A stretch of DNA of 64,000 bases. It comes from an uncultured bacterium. Lineage in GTDB: Bacteria; Bacteroidota; Bacteroidia; Bacteroidales; Bacteroidaceae. The DNA lies in contig CAJMPR010000001.1 of NCBI GenBank assembly GCA_905215345.1, positions 434,001-498,000 of the forward strand, written 5' to 3'. Shown here piece by piece: positions 1 through 8,314 of the stretch. Both the position numbers and the translations under genes were made by a program. Within the stretch, counting starts at the first letter, position 1. Each line of letters starts with the position of its first letter. Below the pieces are notes generated by a model. The model searched no databases. It was given only the letters and a program-made list of their open reading frames with translations, and was not told where the DNA came from.

Positions 1-1557
1 ACCGATATGTTTCTTCAACAGAGCCACCCGGAACGAATCATTCCATCCACTGAAACTGTCTAACAGGTCAAACGGTTCAAGATGAAGTTCCATACGTCCG
101 TTCTCCACTTTACGAAAATCAAGAATCTGATTAACAAGACGAAGGAGAATATGTACATTCTTCTTCATCAACTCCAGTAGTTGATGTGGCTGTTCGCCGA
201 TGGAACGGTCGTCAAGCAGTTGCTCGATAGGATCGGCAATCAAAGTCAGCGGAGTACGGAAGTCATGGGAAATATTAGTGAAGAAAACCAGTTTGGCATG
301 GGTGGCAGCTTCCAACTCACGGGACAGTTGCTCCAATTGATTCTTCTGTTGCTCCAACTGCTCCTTCTGTTGTTCCAACTGCTCCGTTTGTTGTATCAGC
401 CGGTTTCTTTGTTCTTCCAGCTTTTCTTTCTGACGGGAGAGTTTACGATTCAGGCTATTCTTGGTACGTAGAGAGAGGTAGACGGCAACAAGCAAACCGA
501 CAACCAGAAGCAGCACCAGCAAACTGCCGAACAGTATGACTTGCTGCGTGGCGTAACGCGCCAGGTATTGGTTGATTCTACCATTCAGGGTTTCAATCTT
601 CTCATCGAGGGTGGTGATATGCGCTGTCTGCATCTTCATGATAAGCGCATTGTCACTATCCACAACCGAAGTGCTCAGAAGAGTCTCCCGGGGAAAATCA
701 CGTTTATTCAAAATATCCATTGCAATCTGCATCACCCGGTCACCTCCTGTGGGATAAATAAAGGAAGCATCCAATCTGCCCGAAAGAATTTCTTCCACTC
801 CATATCCCTCACCCGGAAGGGCATCCGTACCAATAAAACGCATCTCCTTTTCCCTATGCTTACGGGCAGCAGCCTCGTAAGCACCAGCCGCCATACGGTC
901 ATTCTGGGCATACACTATATCTATATGCGGAAAGCGGTTCATCAATGTATCCATTTTCTCCCCGGCACGCGGACGCAACCAGGCACCGTCTTCTTTTCCC
1001 AACAAACGAATATCAGGATAAGCCGTTATCGCACTCATAAATCCCTGATGGCGCTCCATCGCAGGGGTAGAGCCGGCCAAGCCGGTAATTTCCACGACTG
1101 TTCCTTTACCATGCAGTACATTAACGATATAGTTACCGATTGCTTTACCTATCTCATAGTTATCTGCACCGACATAAGCGGTATATTTATCCGAAAGGAT
1201 TTTACGGTCTACCACAATCACCGGAATTCCTTTATTATAAGCATCTTCTACTGCCGGAGTAATGGGCGACGCTTCGTTCGGAGCGACAATCAGCAAGTCC
1301 ACTCCTTCCTCTATAAATTGACGAATATCTTCCGCCTGTTTGGTATTGTCATCCTTGGAAGTACGGATTTCCACTTCCACCCCGTCATAAAACAGTGCTT
1401 CACGCAACATCTCATTATTCATCTGATGCCGCCACTCATCATCGCTGCATTGTGATATACCGATACGGAAACGGGGTTCGTGACGGGAACAAGATGCCAA
1501 AGCTCCCAAAAGCAAAGCCAGATAAAAGAAAAGCCGGAGGTTATATAGTTTCATCAT
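1..1557 (-). CDS. Hybrid two-component system regulator, fructose-sensing type (partial, C-terminus beyond left edge)
   Basis: The first 519 codons of a hybrid two-component regulator are visible; the rest lies beyond base 1. An N-terminal hydrophobic signal ends in a Cys (LASC), followed by a sugar-binding-protein-like periplasmic domain at about residues 25-320, one membrane segment near 338-362, a Gln/Glu-rich coiled coil, and the histidine kinase H-box (ISHDFRTPL) with the phospho-accepting His near residue 431. A sensor of the type I periplasmic-binding fold, rather than the usual beta-propeller, is known for the Bacteroides fructan regulator that binds fructose, and the adjacent GH32/fructokinase/SusCD genes fit that role. 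Receiver and AraC output domains are expected outside the window. The start could be either of two adjacent ATGs (1557 or 1554). A -7 box TATCTTTG lies 31 bases upstream. Confidence 0.9.
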   Translation of the reverse strand, partial: MMKLYNLRLFFYLALLLGALASCSRHEPRFRIGISQCSDDEWRHQMNNEMLREALFYDGVEVEIRTSKDDNTKQAEDIRQFIEEGVDLLIVAPNEASPITPAVEDAYNKGIPVIVVDRKILSDKYTAYVGADNYEIGKAIGNYIVNVLHGKGTVVEITGLAGSTPAMERHQGFMSAITAYPDIRLLGKEDGAWLRPRAGEKMDTLMNRFPHIDIVYAQNDRMAAGAYEAAARKHREKEMRFIGTDALPGEGYGVEEILSGRLDASFIYPTGGDRVMQIAMDILNKRDFPRETLLSTSVVDSDNALIMKMQTAHITTLDEKIETLNGRINQYLARYATQQVILFGSLLVLLLVVGLLVAVYLSLRTKNSLNRKLSRQKEKLEEQRNRLIQQTEQLEQQKEQLEQQKNQLEQLSRELEAATHAKLVFFTNISHDFRTPLTLIADPIEQLLDDRSIGEQPHQLLELMKKNVHILLRLVNQILDFRKVENGRMELHLEPFDLLDSFSGWNDSFRVALLKKHIG

Positions 1558-1587
1558 CTTCCATTGTTTTAAGTAGTTGCATGTAAA

Positions 1588-1595
1588 CAAAGATA
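1588..1595 (-). promoter_or_regulatory. Bacteroides -7 box for the hybrid regulator
   Basis: CAAAGATA on the plus strand reads TATCTTTG on the minus strand, a full match to the Bacteroides -7 consensus TAnnTTTG, 31 bases before the regulator ATG. I see no clear -33 TTTG. Confidence 0.55.
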
Positions 1596-1703
1596 GTAGA
1601 AAATGTGTTAGGAACAGACTTCTTTCAGTCACTTTTTTCTCCAACGGGAAGAATGGTTAATTCCATAGGTAATATCGCCATTTTTAACAATGTGCAACTA
1701 CCG

Positions 1704-1711
1704 TACCTTTG
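1704..1711 (+). promoter_or_regulatory. Bacteroides -7 box for the serine-hydrolase-like gene
   Basis: TACCTTTG matches TAnnTTTG and lies 42 bases before the ATG at 1753, in the divergent spacer with the hybrid regulator. Confidence 0.55.
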
Positions 1712-1752
1712 TAACGTCAAATAAGAATAACTAAAATAGGAGTGGAAACATT

Positions 1753-3366
1753 ATGAAAAAGGAAATGTTGATTTTGCTCGGACTGCTGGTTACAAGTATG
1801 GTACCGGCACAAAATGGAGGAAATATTATGAAGAAGTATGAAAATCAATTGCCCCAGGAAGGCAGGGGAAGCGTGCATGTAGCTTATCAAGGTAAGGCTA
1901 TTGACCAGATGATTTATGAGTTTATGGAACAACAGGGAATACCGGGCATGACGCTTGCCATCATCCAAGCCCCTTACATCCCTCGCGTAGTTGGTTACGG
2001 AGTTACCGATTTCGAGAAAGGCAACCTCGCCGCAGCCAAGACGCTTTGGCCTATCGGTCCCGTTTCTCAAGGTTTCACAGCCGTTGCCGTAGTACAGCTT
2101 TATGAAAAAGGGAAATTGGATTTGAACGACCCTGTCGGTAAGTATTTGAAAGATATTCCCGAAAATTGGAAGCCGGTTACGCTCCTTCAACTGATGCAGC
2201 ACAGTTCCGGCATAGCCGATTACCGGGAACAGAAAGGTTTCAATGTATCTTCGGACTATAAACCGGAACAGTTGATACAATTTGTAGAAGCAATCCCTCT
2301 GTCTTTCGAACCGGGAACAGATGTAAAACAGAGTGCAACCAACTTCTTGCTTCTAACCTCTGTCATCGAGAAAGTGGCAAAAGTGCCTTATCATGATTTT
2401 GTGAAGAAGAACCAGATTGAATACCTCGGACTGCAACAAACTTACTTCGGTGAAGACCTCGCCAAGGTGAAACAAGAAAATGTAACCACCACCGGCAACG
2501 TACACCAGACGTTCAAGAAGGATAAAGACTATATCAACCCTTCCGAAACAACTACAGGCTATATAGAGAAAGACGGAAAGTTGGTAGAAGCGCCTTCCAT
2601 CAGTGCCACGGCCCTGAAAGGTTTCTCTGACATCTGGGCTTCCGCAGAGAATGTAAGCCATTGGGATATCGGATTGGCTGGCAGTGTACTGATTGCTAAA
2701 CCCGAAAACCGTGATATTGTTTATAAACCGACTAAGCTGGCAAATGGAAAGGTCGTCCCTGCAATGGCAGGCTGGCAGTTCTACGGTCATAAGGGATTGA
2801 TGGATATTAAGGGCAGTGTAGCTGGACATTCCGCATTCCTTAGTCGATTTACCGATGCTTCTGAATTAGTATGTGTCACGTTGCTTGCCAACAAGGAAGG
2901 CGTAGACCTCACCAACCTGGGACGCAAAATTGCCGCGGCTTTTGATAGTAACAAGATGGCGACGGGAGCTAACGACAACTTGCTCTTCACTTACGAAAGC
3001 CAGTTCAGTGTAGGAGAAACGATGGCAAGAATGGAACAAGTTCTTAAGACAATGGGTATCCCAGTATTTGCAAAGTTCGACCACGGCAAGAACGCAGAGG
3101 AAGTTGGTCTGAAGCTATTGCCTAACCAAGTCATCGTATTCGGTTCGCCCAAGGTAGGAACAGCCTTGATGCAAGAAAATCCAAGTATTTCCATCGAACT
3201 GCCTTTGAAGATTTCAGTGTGGGAAGATAAGAATGGCAGTGTATGGGCCACTTTCCCACAAATGAAGCAAATGGCTGCTAACTACGGCATGGAAGATAAT
3301 CCGGTGATTGCCAAGATGCAGGAGCTGTTGGAAAAGATTGTAATAAAGTCGGCCAGCCAATATTAA
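1753..3366 (+). CDS. Secreted serine-hydrolase-like (beta-lactamase family) protein with C-terminal DUF302, catalytic motifs lost
   Basis: 537 aa with a cleavable signal (about residues 1-20, ending PAQ). Residues about 45-385 follow the class C beta-lactamase/D-Ala-D-Ala carboxypeptidase fold (PF00144) well, e.g. FTAVAVVQLYEKGKL and LMQHSSGIADY. However, the SxxK nucleophile motif is P103-V-S-Q106, the YxN motif is Q193-S-A195, and the C-terminal HxG region is not conserved. The protein therefore probably lacks hydrolase activity and may bind a ligand or cell-wall fragment. The last 120 residues resemble DUF302 (MGIPVFAKFDHGKNAEE, FGSPKVGT, LPLKISVWED). It stands alone, divergent from the regulator and convergent with the restriction cassette. 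Its role is unknown; fold assignment is confident, function is not. Confidence 0.8.
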   Translation: MKKEMLILLGLLVTSMVPAQNGGNIMKKYENQLPQEGRGSVHVAYQGKAIDQMIYEFMEQQGIPGMTLAIIQAPYIPRVVGYGVTDFEKGNLAAAKTLWPIGPVSQGFTAVAVVQLYEKGKLDLNDPVGKYLKDIPENWKPVTLLQLMQHSSGIADYREQKGFNVSSDYKPEQLIQFVEAIPLSFEPGTDVKQSATNFLLLTSVIEKVAKVPYHDFVKKNQIEYLGLQQTYFGEDLAKVKQENVTTTGNVHQTFKKDKDYINPSETTTGYIEKDGKLVEAPSISATALKGFSDIWASAENVSHWDIGLAGSVLIAKPENRDIVYKPTKLANGKVVPAMAGWQFYGHKGLMDIKGSVAGHSAFLSRFTDASELVCVTLLANKEGVDLTNLGRKIAAAFDSNKMATGANDNLLFTYESQFSVGETMARMEQVLKTMGIPVFAKFDHGKNAEEVGLKLLPNQVIVFGSPKVGTALMQENPSISIELPLKISVWEDKNGSVWATFPQMKQMAANYGMEDNPVIAKMQELLEKIVIKSASQY

Positions 3367-3404
3367 CCGGATGCAAATGTAAGAGTCCTATGAATCTCTT
3401 ACTT

Positions 3405-3486
3405 TCTCATCCCTATGAGAATAAATTCTCATAGGGATGAGAAAAAAATCTCACTATGATGAGAAATTATTCTCACCATGGTGAGA
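3405..3486. repeat. 22-bp period array A: four palindromic units
   Basis: Four 16-bp units TCTCA-N6-TGAGA start at 3405, 3427, 3449 and 3471, exactly 22 bases apart, with 6-base A/T-rich spacers. The N6 cores are TCCCTA, TAGGGA, CTATGA and CCATGG. Units 1 and 2 are reverse complements, so 3403-3444 can form a long hairpin; unit 4 with its flanks (3468-3493) is a perfect 26-bp palindrome. The array lies between two convergent genes. Confidence 0.9.
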
Positions 3487-3562
3487 ATAATAATATGCCT
3501 AAGAGCGGATTTGTTTGTCCCCTGATAGAGATAATTCTGATACGCGAGCAAATGGCATTATT

Positions 3563-4336
3563 TTAATTAGCATGTTCAATTGTATTCTCTACGAGGCTTT
3601 TTGCCTTTTCTAATAACTGTTGACTTTCTTTTCTAAGGCTAAAACTACGCCGAATTGAATCAGAAATCTTTTGTTGTATAACCATTGGTAATATTGGAAT
3701 AATTACATTTCCTATTTCAGATGGTTTCCAATGCTGTATAATTGAACCTCCTGCATCCCTCTCTGATTGTAACTTGACAATAATTGAATTTAAGACCAAT
3801 GTTAAATAGTCGGGTAAGACTTTACTGTTTTTCAGTTTTAAATGAACTAATGCCCCCGAAGTAATGACATCGGTAGTTTCTTCCATTTTGTATGCAATAC
3901 CCACACTTCCATCTTTCGATAACAGAATCGTATCTTTTTGCGGTCTGATAGTTTCTTTATAGACGATAGGATTCAAATATATAGATGGCTCAGATAAACC
4001 GAATTTTGATAGGTCTGACACTCGTATAAACGGTACGCCATTATCTTGATAGGCATCACTACCAGGTTCTATAGATTTGTTAATGTCGGCTATCTCATCT
4101 ATTGTCAGTGTGTCAAACTTGTCAAGTTGCTTAAATAAATAATCATACTTTGGTTGATAATATTCCGCATCAAGCCTGCCACTCATCAAGAAACTTTCAG
4201 AAAGTGTTTTATATGCTTTTACAGTATTACTTTTTTGTTGTGCTTTAGATATTAATCCAAGCTCTGCTATAAGCAACCACTCTGCCTTTCTATATTCCTT
4301 AATGCGTTTATATATTAAGTCATTGTATATCAACAA
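3563..4336 (-). CDS. Half HsdS-like specificity ORF without an ATG start
   Basis: 257 codons encoding the second half of a type I-like specificity subunit: a conserved helical segment (AEWLLIAELGL), the spacer motif SESFLMSGRLDAEYYQPKYD, one target recognition domain (about residues 70-215) and a C-terminal conserved helix (FSLRKESQQLLEKAKSLVE). The only possible start is TTG at 4336; the next Met is near residue 51, inside the conserved region. The ORF begins right after a G8 run (4340-4347), and adding one G there would fuse it in frame to the upstream specificity gene. It is therefore best read as a phase-variable extension or a silent half-gene, not as an independent gene. Low GC relative to neighbours. 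Confidence 0.75.
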   Translation of the reverse strand: MLIYNDLIYKRIKEYRKAEWLLIAELGLISKAQQKSNTVKAYKTLSESFLMSGRLDAEYYQPKYDYLFKQLDKFDTLTIDEIADINKSIEPGSDAYQDNGVPFIRVSDLSKFGLSEPSIYLNPIVYKETIRPQKDTILLSKDGSVGIAYKMEETTDVITSGALVHLKLKNSKVLPDYLTLVLNSIIVKLQSERDAGGSIIQHWKPSEIGNVIIPILPMVIQQKISDSIRRSFSLRKESQQLLEKAKSLVENTIEHAN

Positions 4337-5706
4337 CTTCCCCCCCCTAATTCAATGGCTCTTTCTACGGTAAGTTTGGCATTTTCAAGTAGTTGCAACG
4401 CTTCTTTGCGTAGTGCAAAGCTTTTCTGTATATGTTGGGCTATTTCAGCTTGAACTTCTTTACAAATGATTGGAATTGGCAATTGTTCTAACTCAGCTTT
4501 GCTTATAGCTGTCAAAATAGTACCAGAGCATCCTTTTCTCATCAAGTTCTGCATTGGCAAAGATTTGAACAGAGTTAGCAGTGTTTCCGAGTTAAGCTTA
4601 GGTGATTGCAAAACATAAAATCCTGTAGAACATAGAGCATTTTCATATTCATCAGTAACTAACGCACAGCTATCCAAAGAACCCTCAATAGATGATACTA
4701 TCACATCATTTTCATGAATTACCCTCCGTGCTCTTGTTGGAAGCATTTCACCATTTTGAATATTACAACCTGTTATATCACCCGACTTTCCAATATTTGC
4801 TAATTCAACATACTTGTATTGCACCCTATTTTTAGGCGAATAATTTGTATCGTTGATTTGGCACACTTTACCCAAAGGTTCGCAACCATTGGGATATGAC
4901 AGAATCATATTGTAATAATCTTCATATTTCGGCAAGTAATACTCAGAGTCAAAACGCCCTGTTTCAAGAAATGATTCTTTCAGTGACTTTACGTTATAAG
5001 CTTCTGGATTTGCTGCAAAATCAGTCATGCTCAAACATTCTAAAAGATAAGATTCTGCAGATGAATACAATTGTTGTGAATCATTTCTAAGTTTTAGACT
5101 TTTAAGTATTATATTTCTTACTGTAAATTGCAAATCAGCAGGAGCTTTTACAATTTGTATATCATCAAATTCAATAAGTTTAATTTCAGGGCGTGTTGCC
5201 TTAATACCTCTTCTTCTAAATTGGTGATAGCCATATTGGCAATTGATAAATGTTGATAGATAATAAGGGTCTACATCATTATCACTTATCCTTAGAATGC
5301 CTACATGAGCACTTGTATTTGCTTCATGAAATCCACATGGAACTACTGCGCTTTTCCCAAAATATACACCAGTTTTAGATACAAGAACATCATTCTCCTT
5401 CAATGCCGATTTAGCAAGGGCTTTATGAATATTGGGCGAGATAAATCTATATATACTATCATCTATATATCCGCTTTTAATAGATTCACTTAGAAGATAT
5501 TTAATACCATTATCCTTATAATCAGGAGCATTGTGATCTCCATCAGTTATCAAAGAACAAATTGATTCTAATTTTAATTTTGGATATTGACATTTTTCAA
5601 TACAATCTATAATACTTACATAAAATTTCGAGTAGAATTCTGAGCCGATAGTAAAATTATTTTCTAATTTTTTTAGTCTAATCACTGTAGCTTCTAGCCC
5701 CTCCAA
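4330..5706 (-). CDS. hsdS: Type I-like restriction-modification specificity subunit with two target recognition domains
   Basis: 458 codons with the layout of a complete S subunit: target recognition domain 1 (about residues 35-200), central conserved region (YNVKSLKESFLETGRFD, EYYLPKYED), target recognition domain 2 (about 270-420), and a terminal conserved helix (ALRKEALQLLENAKLTVERA). It would direct the partner methyltransferase-nuclease to a bipartite DNA site. The reading frame ends in ELGGGSC, where the three glycines are encoded by the G8 run at 4340-4347. The start is TTG at 5706, 14 bases after the stop of the methyltransferase gene, so translation is probably coupled; no ATG is available. 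It overlaps the downstream half-S ORF by 7 bases. Confidence 0.85.
   Translation of the reverse strand: MEGLEATVIRLKKLENNFTIGSEFYSKFYVSIIDCIEKCQYPKLKLESICSLITDGDHNAPDYKDNGIKYLLSESIKSGYIDDSIYRFISPNIHKALAKSALKENDVLVSKTGVYFGKSAVVPCGFHEANTSAHVGILRISDNDVDPYYLSTFINCQYGYHQFRRRGIKATRPEIKLIEFDDIQIVKAPADLQFTVRNIILKSLKLRNDSQQLYSSAESYLLECLSMTDFAANPEAYNVKSLKESFLETGRFDSEYYLPKYEDYYNMILSYPNGCEPLGKVCQINDTNYSPKNRVQYKYVELANIGKSGDITGCNIQNGEMLPTRARRVIHENDVIVSSIEGSLDSCALVTDEYENALCSTGFYVLQSPKLNSETLLTLFKSLPMQNLMRKGCSGTILTAISKAELEQLPIPIICKEVQAEIAQHIQKSFALRKEALQLLENAKLTVERAIELGGGSC
4340..4347 (-). repeat. G8 homopolymer tract (C8 on plus strand) at the junction of the two hsdS ORFs
   Basis: Eight C on the plus strand give eight G in the coding direction. 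With G8 the upstream ORF stops at TGA (4330-4332). With G9 (or G6) the frame continues through AAG TTG TTG into the downstream half-S ORF, giving a single ORF from 5706 to 3563 of 714 aa. Such tracts are the usual substrate for slipped-strand phase variation. Confidence 0.85.
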
Positions 5707-5720
5707 TAAAGTATGATATT

Positions 5721-8099
5721 TTACTTCATCAAAGGGGCATCCACGAAAAAAGAAAGATGCTCTTTCTTTGCAAACTCAGCAAACGCCTCCGCTATGCCAT
5801 CTTGTGTTTTACCGTCATGATTGAAAAGGTCGTGTTTTACTATCAAATGACCGTGGCTGTCAAGTAATGGTCGGCTATCAATAGTAGGCATTTTTATATT
5901 AACGTATTCAGCCTGTTCTTTCTGTGATAATTTATTATAAGCTTTACCGTCTATACAACCACTCAATGACAGCAATACTTCATTGGACATTTCTGTTAAA
6001 TCCGTTTGCTTCATCTTATTATAAATAGGTTCTTGCATCCAAATAGCAGCGTTTTCTATAGAACCATATTTCTCGATAAAGTCTGCTTCTGTATATTCTT
6101 GCAGGTTGTGATTTTCAATATACTGTATTATCGTTTGTTGCCGATAAATCTTATCTCCGCTGTTGTCCTTGCTTGGTTCTTGCATTGTCGCAAAAAAGAT
6201 ATTGTAATCTTCCACTTTTGGACATAGTACATCATCCCATTTCTGAACAAAGAGAACACTTGTTTTAGTTCCTGTATGTGGTTTGAATACATTGCCGTGC
6301 AATCCAACTACTGCCAAAATACGACAACGGTCGGCTATATATTCACGCAAAGACTTGTCGCTACTATTGTTGAATCTGCCCTGTGGCAACACTATAGCCA
6401 TTCGACCACCAGATTTTAAGAAATCAAGATTACGCTCCACAAACAAAATATCTCGGCTCATATTTGAAGCCTGTTTGAGCTTTGTTTTGCGGTAAGTTCC
6501 ATCACTCACTTGATAGATTGTTTCCCCTGTGTTTGCCAATGCTTCAGGATATGTAGGCTCATCAATCACAATCTTAGAACCTGCAGGTGCTGTTTTTAGT
6601 TTTTCCAAAGATACACTACGGCTCAAATCGTATTTTGCGAGTATCCTACTTTCCTTTACATCACCTGCAAAAGGAGGATTTGCCATGATTATATCGAAAT
6701 TAAAATCACGGTTACTATTCTTATCAGCTCTTAATTTCTTTAATTTAATCCAGCCTTGATAGTAAGTGTCTTGCCAATTTTCATCTTTTACAGTTTCATC
6801 CCAACGTTCATAATCAAGCGTATTAAGATGCATTACATTGGTCTGTCCATCTCCAGCTATCAAATTCAAAGTGCGAGCTACACGTACAGCCTTTTCATCA
6901 AAGTCAATAGCAAACACATTGTTTTGAACATATTCACTACATTCGGCAGGCTTCTTTTCCAAAGTGAATAAATGGCTACGTTTTAATCCCTTTGATTCTA
7001 ATATGTTTTGCCAAACATGAAATATAGTGTGCACAGGGAATCCACAACTACCCGCTGCCGTGTCTATCATTTTTTCGTTAGCCTTAGGATTTAGCATCTT
7101 TACGCACATATCAATAACATAACGAGGTGTAAAGTATTGTCCCTTCTCTCCCTTACTACTTTTATTAATGAGATATTCAAACGCTTCATCTACAACATCA
7201 AGATTAGAGTTGAATAGTTTCACATCTTGCAAAGAAGCCACACATACAGAAAGATGTGATGGAGTAAGTAGAATTTTTGCATCTTCGGTAAATACTCCAG
7301 CCCATTTCTCTTTTGCATGGTCAAAAAGTATTTGCAGTTTATCTTTTAGCTCGGTTTCTGTATCGCCATAGTTACGAAATTCAAGATTGCGGTCTGGCTT
7401 ACGTCCACTTTCCATTTCATCAAAAAGTTTGGTGAATATAAGTTTGAAGACTTCCTCAAACACATCAACACCAGCACCTGCCAAGACTTCGTCTTCCATT
7501 TCGAGAATCAAATCTTTCAGAGATTTTCTTTCGGTTACAAGCTTGTCTTTTTTAATAAGGTCGTCAATAGTCCATCTCTCAGAAAGTATGTCTGATAGTT
7601 TTTGGTCGGCTCTTGGAATGGCACTTAAATCCTCAAAATAATTCGGGTCTTTACGATGATAGTATGATATGCTTCTACCATTAGTCCAAACACCAATTGG
7701 TGTGCCTGTGGCATTACAATAACTTTTAAGTTGCTCTTTCCCATCTTTCAATTTTGGCTTCTTTACCTCCACTATGATAAATGGACTTGTAGTCTGTTGT
7801 TTGTCAAAGACAACAATATCAGCACGTTTTTTCTCTCTGCCAAATGTAACTTCATATTCAAGCTCCATTCTTGACACAGGATAACCAAAATCTTCGGTCA
7901 GAACTAACAAATATAATTGACGCACAACTTCTTCGGGAGTAAGTTTAATGTCTTTTTTACGTACAAGGCAAGATAAATAAACGTCTTGTCCTTTTTTGGT
8001 TGTACGTACTACAATACGACTTTCCAACTCAGAAATTTGCTTTTCTGTAAATAAACTAAGGTCATATTCAGACCCTTTGGTTATATCTGTTAATTTCAT
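5721..8099 (-). CDS. Restriction endonuclease-methyltransferase fusion (HSDR_N-like nuclease plus N6-adenine methylase)
   Basis: 792 aa. Residues about 45-155 form a PD-(D/E)xK nuclease of the HsdR N-terminal type (D94 in RADIVVFD, E111-V-K113 in IIVEVKK). Residues about 300-640 are an HsdM-like N6-adenine methyltransferase: QYFTPRYVIDMCVKML, SAM motif DTAAGSCGF (346-354) and catalytic NPPF (474-477). No separate HsdR helicase is encoded. One chain carrying cleavage and modification, served by a separate S protein, is the layout of BcgI-type (type IIB/IIH) systems rather than classic three-subunit type I. It follows the XRE regulator by 11 bases and precedes hsdS by 14, so the three form an operon. 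The assignment to the BcgI-like class is inference. Confidence 0.85.
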   Translation of the reverse strand: MKLTDITKGSEYDLSLFTEKQISELESRIVVRTTKKGQDVYLSCLVRKKDIKLTPEEVVRQLYLLVLTEDFGYPVSRMELEYEVTFGREKKRADIVVFDKQQTTSPFIIVEVKKPKLKDGKEQLKSYCNATGTPIGVWTNGRSISYYHRKDPNYFEDLSAIPRADQKLSDILSERWTIDDLIKKDKLVTERKSLKDLILEMEDEVLAGAGVDVFEEVFKLIFTKLFDEMESGRKPDRNLEFRNYGDTETELKDKLQILFDHAKEKWAGVFTEDAKILLTPSHLSVCVASLQDVKLFNSNLDVVDEAFEYLINKSSKGEKGQYFTPRYVIDMCVKMLNPKANEKMIDTAAGSCGFPVHTIFHVWQNILESKGLKRSHLFTLEKKPAECSEYVQNNVFAIDFDEKAVRVARTLNLIAGDGQTNVMHLNTLDYERWDETVKDENWQDTYYQGWIKLKKLRADKNSNRDFNFDIIMANPPFAGDVKESRILAKYDLSRSVSLEKLKTAPAGSKIVIDEPTYPEALANTGETIYQVSDGTYRKTKLKQASNMSRDILFVERNLDFLKSGGRMAIVLPQGRFNNSSDKSLREYIADRCRILAVVGLHGNVFKPHTGTKTSVLFVQKWDDVLCPKVEDYNIFFATMQEPSKDNSGDKIYRQQTIIQYIENHNLQEYTEADFIEKYGSIENAAIWMQEPIYNKMKQTDLTEMSNEVLLSLSGCIDGKAYNKLSQKEQAEYVNIKMPTIDSRPLLDSHGHLIVKHDLFNHDGKTQDGIAEAFAEFAKKEHLSFFVDAPLMK

Positions 8100-8110
8100 A
8101 CAAATTCTTC

Positions 8111-8314
8111 TTATTCAGTTATTATCTTATTCGGTATAAGGAGTGTGCGAACATCTATATTCAGAAGTTCCGCAATCTGATATAAAACAGGTACAGGAGG
8201 TTGAACTCTATTTGTTGCATATAGATTGACCATATTAAAACTTTTACCAAGCATATTTGCCAATTCTGTTTGACTAATGCCCTTCTCGTCCAATACTTCC
8301 TTTATCCTGTTCAT
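8111..8314 (-). CDS. Small XRE-family helix-turn-helix regulator of the restriction operon
   Basis: 67 aa, essentially one helix-turn-helix domain (ISQTELANMLGKSFNMVNLY, then VLYQIAELLNIDVRTLL). It is the first gene of the restriction-modification operon, 11 bases before the nuclease-methyltransferase. In many such systems a small controller protein of this kind delays nuclease expression until DNA is methylated; that role is inferred from position. A -7-like box TATTTTTG (plus-strand 8338-8345) lies about 24 bases upstream. Confidence 0.85.
   Translation of the reverse strand: MNRIKEVLDEKGISQTELANMLGKSFNMVNLYATNRVQPPVPVLYQIAELLNIDVRTLLIPNKIITE

Noticed and set aside
181..1586. Several plus-strand ORFs of up to 304 codons opposite the hybrid regulator
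   Set aside because: They are antisense to clear periplasmic-sensor and kinase coding sequence with intact motifs; their translations are Leu/Gln-rich or lack family resemblance.
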